Origin: Pseudomonas sp. KU43P
GTDB lineage: Bacteria; Pseudomonadota; Gammaproteobacteria; Pseudomonadales; Pseudomonadaceae
Direction of reading: 5' to 3'
Assembly: GCF_033095865.1 (NCBI RefSeq)
Contig: NZ_AP019365.1
Span: 2,515,501 to 2,579,500 of the forward strand
DNA length: 64,000 nt
Shown: piece by piece, positions 60,245-64,000 of the stretch
Layout of the letters: each line of letters opens with the position of its first letter
Position numbering within the stretch: position 1 is the stretch's first letter
Made by a program: the position numbers and the translations under genes
The notes under the pieces: generated by a model
What the model was told of the DNA's origin: nothing
Database searches by the model: none
Seen by the model: only the letters and a program-made list of their open reading frames with translations

Positions 60245-61027
60245 TCATGGTGCATCCTTCTGCTGCAGGGCATCACGCAGCTGAACCACTTCTGCGAGGG
60301 CCAGCGCCTGGGCCGAGTAGCACAACCCGATGCGCCGGCGCAGGTCCAGCTCAGGCAACGGTTCGCTGCGCACGTCGTGGTGGTCGGCGGCCAACGACGC
60401 GGGCACGATGGCACTGCCCAGCCCGGCGGCGACCATGTCCAGGGCCAGGGTGAAGGTCTCGGCTTCGGCTACTGGGCTGCTGTCATAGAACGGCAGCAGG
60501 CGCTGGTGGCTTTGTTGCGCAGGGCAGGTAATCCAGCGCTTCTGGTCGGCAACCGGCGGCGTCGCCAGCACGAAGGCGTCGCTGTGCAGGGGCAGAAACA
60601 GTTCATCCTCGCAGCGCAGTTCTTCGCTGGCCAGGCGCGCCGCGCCCGCACAGCCGGTTACCAGTTGCAGATGCACCGTGGGGCTGATGGTCGCCACGGC
60701 CTGTACCAACTGACGCACAACCGCCGCGCCCACATCGCTCTCGATGCCGATCTGCAGCGGCGCCCGTTCCCGGTCGCGTTTGAAACGGGTCAGCAGCCGG
60801 CCGGCATCGGCCACCATGCGCTGGGCTTCGGGGTAGAGTGCGCGGGCATCCTCGGTAACCTCGACGCCCCTGGCCTGGCGCACGAACAGCGTAGTGCCCA
60901 ACGCTTCCTCGAGGGCCTTGATGCTACCGGACAAAGCTGGTTGGCTAAGGTGAATGGCGCGCGCGGCGGCAGTAACGTTGCGTGCTTCGAAGACCGCGAT
61001 GAAGGCGCGTAGCTGACGATAATCCAT
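60245..61027 (-). CDS. LysR-type regulator, short form
   Basis: 260 residues, some 30-40 shorter than a typical LysR protein but starting and ending cleanly. HTH: LRAFIAVFEARNVTAAARAIHLSQPALSGSIKALEEALG. The substrate domain is compact (PLQIGIESDVGAAVVRQLVQA, TLALDMVAAGLGSAIVPASLA). It diverges from the SDR gene at 61150 and probably regulates it. The intergenic region holds a repeated TTACCCATAA. Confidence 0.82.
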   Translation of the reverse strand: MDYRQLRAFIAVFEARNVTAAARAIHLSQPALSGSIKALEEALGTTLFVRQARGVEVTEDARALYPEAQRMVADAGRLLTRFKRDRERAPLQIGIESDVGAAVVRQLVQAVATISPTVHLQLVTGCAGAARLASEELRCEDELFLPLHSDAFVLATPPVADQKRWITCPAQQSHQRLLPFYDSSPVAEAETFTLALDMVAAGLGSAIVPASLAADHHDVRSEPLPELDLRRRIGLCYSAQALALAEVVQLRDALQQKDAP

Positions 61028-61030
61028 GGG

Positions 61031-61123
61031 TTACCCATAAGTGTTGCCGATGGCTGCCACAAGAATATCCCATTTCTCGCGCCCGAAACCGGCTTCTATA
61101 CTGCCGCCGGTGATTACCCATAA
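61031..61123. promoter_or_regulatory. Divergent promoter with repeated TTACCCATAA
   Basis: TTACCCATAA occurs at 61031-61040, directly next to the LysR start, and again at 61114-61123, between a TATACT-like -10 (61097-61102) and the SDR start. Two identical copies 83 bp apart in a divergent LysR promoter suggest binding by the regulator and possible looping. Confidence 0.45.
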
Positions 61124-61149
61124 ACATTTTGGATTACAGGACGCTTATC

Positions 61150-61881
61150 ATGACTGCTACCCACAAGCCCCTGGTCGTCATTACCGGTGCCAGCTCCGGT
61201 ATCGGCCTGGCCACTGCCAGGCTGTTGTCCGGCCGCGGCCACGCGCTGTTGCTGCTGGCCCGTCGTCTGGCGCCGATGCAGCAGCTGCAACTGCCCAACT
61301 GCCTGGCGCTGGCGGTCGATATCACCGACCGTGCGGCCGTGCTGGCCGCCGTCGCCGAGGCCGAGGCGCAGTTCGGCCCGGTGGACGCGATCATCAACAA
61401 TGCCGGCGTCATGCTGCTGGGCAGCTTCGCCACGCAAGACCCGAGCGAGTGGGACCGCATGCTCGACGTCAATGTGCGTGGCTTGCTCAATGGCATCCAC
61501 GCGGTAGCTGGCGGCATGGTCGCACGCAAGCGCGGCACCATCATCAACGTCAGTTCCGTGGCCGGGCGCAAGTCGTTCCCCAACCATGTCGCCTACGTTG
61601 GCACCAAGTTCGCGGTCACCGGTTTGTCCGAGAACCTGCGCGAGGAACTGGCGCCGAGCAATGTGCGGGTGATCACCCTCGAGCCGGGTGCGGTGGATAC
61701 CGAGCTGCTCAGCCACACCACCGATGACGCCATCAAGGCCGGCTATGACGACTGGAAGCAGGAGATGGGCGGCGTGCTCAGCGCCGAGCAGATCGCCGAA
61801 GTGATCGACTTCGCCTACGGCCAGCCGCAGTCGGTGTGCGTGCGTGAGATCGTGGTGTGCGCGACCCGGCAACAGGCGTAA
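61150..61881 (+). CDS. Short-chain dehydrogenase/reductase
   Basis: 243 residues from MTATHKPLVVITGASSGIGL. Cofactor loop TGASSGIG, NNAG motif (IINNAGVML), catalytic Ser in INVSSVAGRKSF and Tyr/Lys in HVAYVGTKFAVTG. Classical NAD(P)-dependent SDR with AGGA upstream. Divergent from the LysR gene. Substrate unknown. Confidence 0.88.
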   Translation: MTATHKPLVVITGASSGIGLATARLLSGRGHALLLLARRLAPMQQLQLPNCLALAVDITDRAAVLAAVAEAEAQFGPVDAIINNAGVMLLGSFATQDPSEWDRMLDVNVRGLLNGIHAVAGGMVARKRGTIINVSSVAGRKSFPNHVAYVGTKFAVTGLSENLREELAPSNVRVITLEPGAVDTELLSHTTDDAIKAGYDDWKQEMGGVLSAEQIAEVIDFAYGQPQSVCVREIVVCATRQQA

Positions 61882-61998
61882 CGCACAGAGGCTGGCAAGA
61901 CCTCAGGTCACCTGCGGGTGGCCTTTTGGCTTGAGGGGTCAATACTTCCCTGTACAGGCAGGCGTGTTGCGGGTTTCGCGCCGCGCGGGAGGTTACTG

Positions 61999-62928
61999 AT
62001 GAACAAGCTATCGATAGTGGGTGCCGGGCTGGTGGGCGAGGCGGCGGCGCAGATCATCGCCCGGGAAGAGTTGTGCCATGAACTGGTGATGCTCGATGTG
62101 CAGGGCGAGCTGGCCAAGGGCAAGGCGCTGGATGTTTGGCAGGCGGCCATCGAGTCGGGGTCCGATACCCGGGTTGTGGGCGGGGCCGATGCGCAGATGC
62201 TGCAAGGTTCCGATCTGGTGGTGATTACTGCCGGTGTGCCGCGCAAACCCGGCCAGTCGCGCCAGGACGTGTTGAGCATCAACCTGCCCATTCTCGACGG
62301 CATCCTGGCGGATGTCAGGCGCCATGCGCCGGCTGCGACGCTGCTGGTGGTGTCGAACCCGGTCGATGTGCTGACTTACCGGGCCTGGTCCGTCAGCGGG
62401 CTGGGGCGCGACAAGGTGTTCGGCCAGGCCGGGGTGCTGGATACCGCGCGCATGAAGTGCTTCATCGCCGAGGAAACGGGATTTTCCGCTCGCGATATCA
62501 CCGCCCTGGTGCTGGGCGGGCATGGCGACAGCATGGTGCCGCTGATGCGCTACTGCGCGGTCGGTTCGGTGCCGCTGGCGCACTTCCTGTCCAGCGAGCA
62601 GATCGAGCGGATCGTGCAGCGCACCCGCCAGGGTGGCGGCGAGATCCTGGGCTTGAAGAAGGTTGGCAGCGCCTGCGATGCACCCGGTGTGGCGATTGCG
62701 CAGATGGTCGATGCCATCGCCCATGGGCGCAACCGCATCTTGCCGACGGTGGCGATCCTGGAGGGCGAATACGGGCGCACGGATATCGCCATGGGTGTGC
62801 CTTGCGTGCTGGCGGAGCAGGGTATTGCCCGGGTCATCGAAATGCCTCTGGATGCACAGGAGCAGGCCATGTTCGATCACTCGGCCGACCAGGTGGCGCG
62901 TGATATTGCAGAGATGAAGGCGCTATAG
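61999..62928 (+). CDS. mdh: Malate/lactate dehydrogenase family protein
   Basis: 309 residues from MNKLSIVGAGLVGEAAAQII, with GGGAGG upstream. NAD-binding GAGLVGE, substrate-binding Arg-containing loop AGVPRKPGQSRQDVL, SNPVDVLTYRAW and catalytic His in LVLGGHGDSMVPLMRY match LDH-like malate dehydrogenases, which use the PRKPG-type loop. It interconverts malate and oxaloacetate. Pseudomonas often relies on malate:quinone oxidoreductase, so this NAD enzyme is likely accessory. Confidence 0.87.
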   Translation: MNKLSIVGAGLVGEAAAQIIAREELCHELVMLDVQGELAKGKALDVWQAAIESGSDTRVVGGADAQMLQGSDLVVITAGVPRKPGQSRQDVLSINLPILDGILADVRRHAPAATLLVVSNPVDVLTYRAWSVSGLGRDKVFGQAGVLDTARMKCFIAEETGFSARDITALVLGGHGDSMVPLMRYCAVGSVPLAHFLSSEQIERIVQRTRQGGGEILGLKKVGSACDAPGVAIAQMVDAIAHGRNRILPTVAILEGEYGRTDIAMGVPCVLAEQGIARVIEMPLDAQEQAMFDHSADQVARDIAEMKAL

Positions 62929-62953
62929 GCATCGCCGCAAGCCGACACCCGCT

Positions 62954-62985
62954 CCTGTGGGAGCCGGCTTGCCGGCGATGAGGCC
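62954..62985. repeat. Single REP element
   Basis: cctgtgggagccggcttgcc plus ggcgatgaggcc has the same core as the REP units at 2407, 21111 and 43510, here unpaired, just after mdh. Confidence 0.7.
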
Positions 62986-63065
62986 AACAGGGTCTCAATG
63001 CCTTTCTCTGCCCCGTCTATGCTTGATACCTCACCGTGCCAGCCGCTGCGCAAGAGGGGCAAATC

Positions 63066-63704
63066 ATGAGCAAGGTATTCGTGAACATTGGGCTTACCCT
63101 CGACGGGTACATGGCGCCGGAAGGCATGAGCATCGAGCATTGGGACAACCCCGAGTACAAAGACTGGGGGGCCAGGTGGGGCGCGCTGATGAGCTGGATT
63201 CTCAAACAGCAGTATTTTCGTGAAAACCTCCTGTTCGGCTCCGGAGGCGAAACCGGCGCGGTCAACGACATGCTGCGCCACACCATGGAACGCTCCGGCG
63301 CCAACATCATGGGCAAGCGCATGTTCGACGCCGGCGAGCGAAGCTGGCCGGAAGAAGCGCCTTTTCACGCGCCGGTGCTGGTGCTCACCCACGAGAAGCG
63401 CGCACCTTGGGTAAGGCCCGGCGGGACGACGTTCCATTTCTTCAACGACGGGCCAGCCAAAGCCCTGGAGAAAGCCCGGGTGCTTGCAGGCGGGCGGGAC
63501 ATTCGCATCTCGGGCGGCGCCGAGGTGATCCAGCAGTACTTGAACCTGAATGCCATCGACGAACTGGAGATCGCCCTGGCCCCGATCCTGTTCGGCAGCG
63601 GCAGACGCCTGTTCGAGAACCTGCACGAACCCGCGCCGCAATTTCGCGTCCAGAGGGTCCTCGATACACCCGACGCCACGCACCTGCGCTACGTGCGTGC
63701 CTGA
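63066..63704 (+). CDS. Dihydrofolate reductase family protein (RibD C-terminal-like)
   Basis: 212 residues from MSKVFVNIGLTLDGYMAPEG. The RibD_C/DHFR-like fold is seen in GLTLDGYMA, ANIMGKRMFDAGERSWPEEAPFHAPVLVLTH, KALEKARVLAGGRDIRISGGAEVIQQYLNLNAIDELEIALAPILFGSGRRLF. These YyaP-like proteins probably reduce a pteridine- or pyrimidine-type substrate with NADPH; true DHFR activity is not implied. Confidence 0.87.
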   Translation: MSKVFVNIGLTLDGYMAPEGMSIEHWDNPEYKDWGARWGALMSWILKQQYFRENLLFGSGGETGAVNDMLRHTMERSGANIMGKRMFDAGERSWPEEAPFHAPVLVLTHEKRAPWVRPGGTTFHFFNDGPAKALEKARVLAGGRDIRISGGAEVIQQYLNLNAIDELEIALAPILFGSGRRLFENLHEPAPQFRVQRVLDTPDATHLRYVRA

Positions 63705-63781
63705 ACCTTCGATCATCAATCGCAGCCAGTTTCTGGCATCATGCGTCAGCCCTTTTTCGAATGCTGAACGAGCCTGGAACG

Positions 63782-64000
63782 ATGGACCCACATACTTTAT
63801 TGGCCTTTACCCTGGTTGCCGCGATTGCCATCGCCAGCCCCGGGCCTGCGACATTGATGGCGATCAACAATAGCCTCGCCCATGGCCAAAGCAGCACGAT
63901 CTGGTCCTCGCTGGGCAATGCCAGTGGCCTGTTCTGCCTATCGGCGGCGGCGATGCTGGGGTTGGGCGCATTGCTTGCCAGCTCCGAATGGCTGTTCAAC
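63782..64000 (+). CDS. LysE/RhtB family exporter, N-terminal part
   Basis: 73 codons visible; the gene runs off the window. MDPHTLLAFTLVAAIAIASP and GPATLMAINNSLAHGQSSTIWSSLGNASGL match the conserved first helix and loop (SPGPxxxxxxxxxxxxG) of LysE/RhtB amino-acid exporters. Confidence 0.85.
   Translation, partial: MDPHTLLAFTLVAAIAIASPGPATLMAINNSLAHGQSSTIWSSLGNASGLFCLSAAAMLGLGALLASSEWLFN

Noticed and set aside
1..64000. CRISPR array, tRNA or rRNA genes
   Set aside because: No regularly spaced short repeats with unique spacers, no cloverleaf-like sequences with a TTCGAAT-type arm, and no rRNA-like stretch were seen by eye; a tRNA scan would be decisive.

Overview
The window reads as a chromosomal segment of a fluorescent Pseudomonas, most likely of the P. 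putida group. The evidence is high GC, many REP/BIME-type inverted repeats of the form gctggcttgcc/ggcaagc..gggag, a glutarate (glaH-lhgO-csiR) locus, gamma-glutamyl-polyamine genes, DUF3077 and DUF1543 genes, and near-consensus Pho, Fur and LexA sites. This is inference from gene content; no marker gene such as rRNA is present. I saw no tRNA, rRNA, CRISPR array or complete insertion sequence.

Layout. 1-2.3 kb: end of an amino-aldehyde dehydrogenase gene and a class III aminotransferase. 2.3-4.0 kb: a LysR C-terminal remnant, a BIME, a frameshifted DUF3077 gene, then an APH(6)-like kinase overlapping an ASCH-domain gene. 4.1-12.4 kb: a 1995-residue Ig-repeat autotransporter, a GNAT acetyltransferase and three tail-collar (microcystin-dependent-like) proteins, all on the minus strand. 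12.8-20.7 kb: a phosphonate locus (phnDCE importer, Fe-alcohol dehydrogenase, OPA/MFS transporter, phnX, two LysR regulators) with a Pho box and CA motifs typical of Hfq/Crc control. It has phnX but no phnW. 20.8-21.8 kb: small genes, a second damaged DUF3077 copy, long inverted repeats and a PepSY protein. 21.9-25.0 kb: glutarate to 2-oxoglutarate (glaH, lhgO) with the divergent repressor csiR. 25.2-30.1 kb: polyamine catabolism (glutamylpolyamine synthetase, hydrolase, SpuC-type transaminase) flanked by two paralogous HTH-cupin repressors.

30.9-36.3 kb: a six-gene overlapping operon encoding RsbR, RsbS, RsbT, a kinase-phosphatase fusion, a histidine kinase and a double-receiver hybrid kinase. 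This is a stressosome module apparently wired to phosphorelay rather than to a sigma factor. 36.4-37.9 kb: a MITE-like element in front of a CPA1 antiporter. 37.9-41.6 kb: a PaoABC-type molybdenum aldehyde oxidoreductase. 41.8-46.4 kb: a YjlB cupin, decayed sequence with a FecR N-terminal fragment, DUF1543, GNAT, and a Fur-controlled TonB receptor. 46.5-48.6 kb: a two-gene DNA-metabolism radical-SAM operon behind a LexA-like box. 48.7-52.8 kb: a GNAT gene broken by a stop codon, an MFS transporter and a chemoreceptor. 52.9-58.1 kb: DUF1289, TetR, then a porin-amidohydrolase-MFS cassette whose amidohydrolase carries an early stop and probable compensating frameshifts. 58.1-64.0 kb: quinone-oxidoreductase-like protein, a two-TM protein, a LysR/SDR divergent pair, a malate dehydrogenase-like protein, a DHFR-family protein and the start of a LysE transporter.

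The loci most worth follow-up are the autotransporter/tail-collar locus, the stressosome-phosphorelay operon, and the phnW-less phosphonate operon. Several genes appear recently inactivated (GNAT, amidohydrolase, both DUF3077 copies, LysR and FecR fragments).
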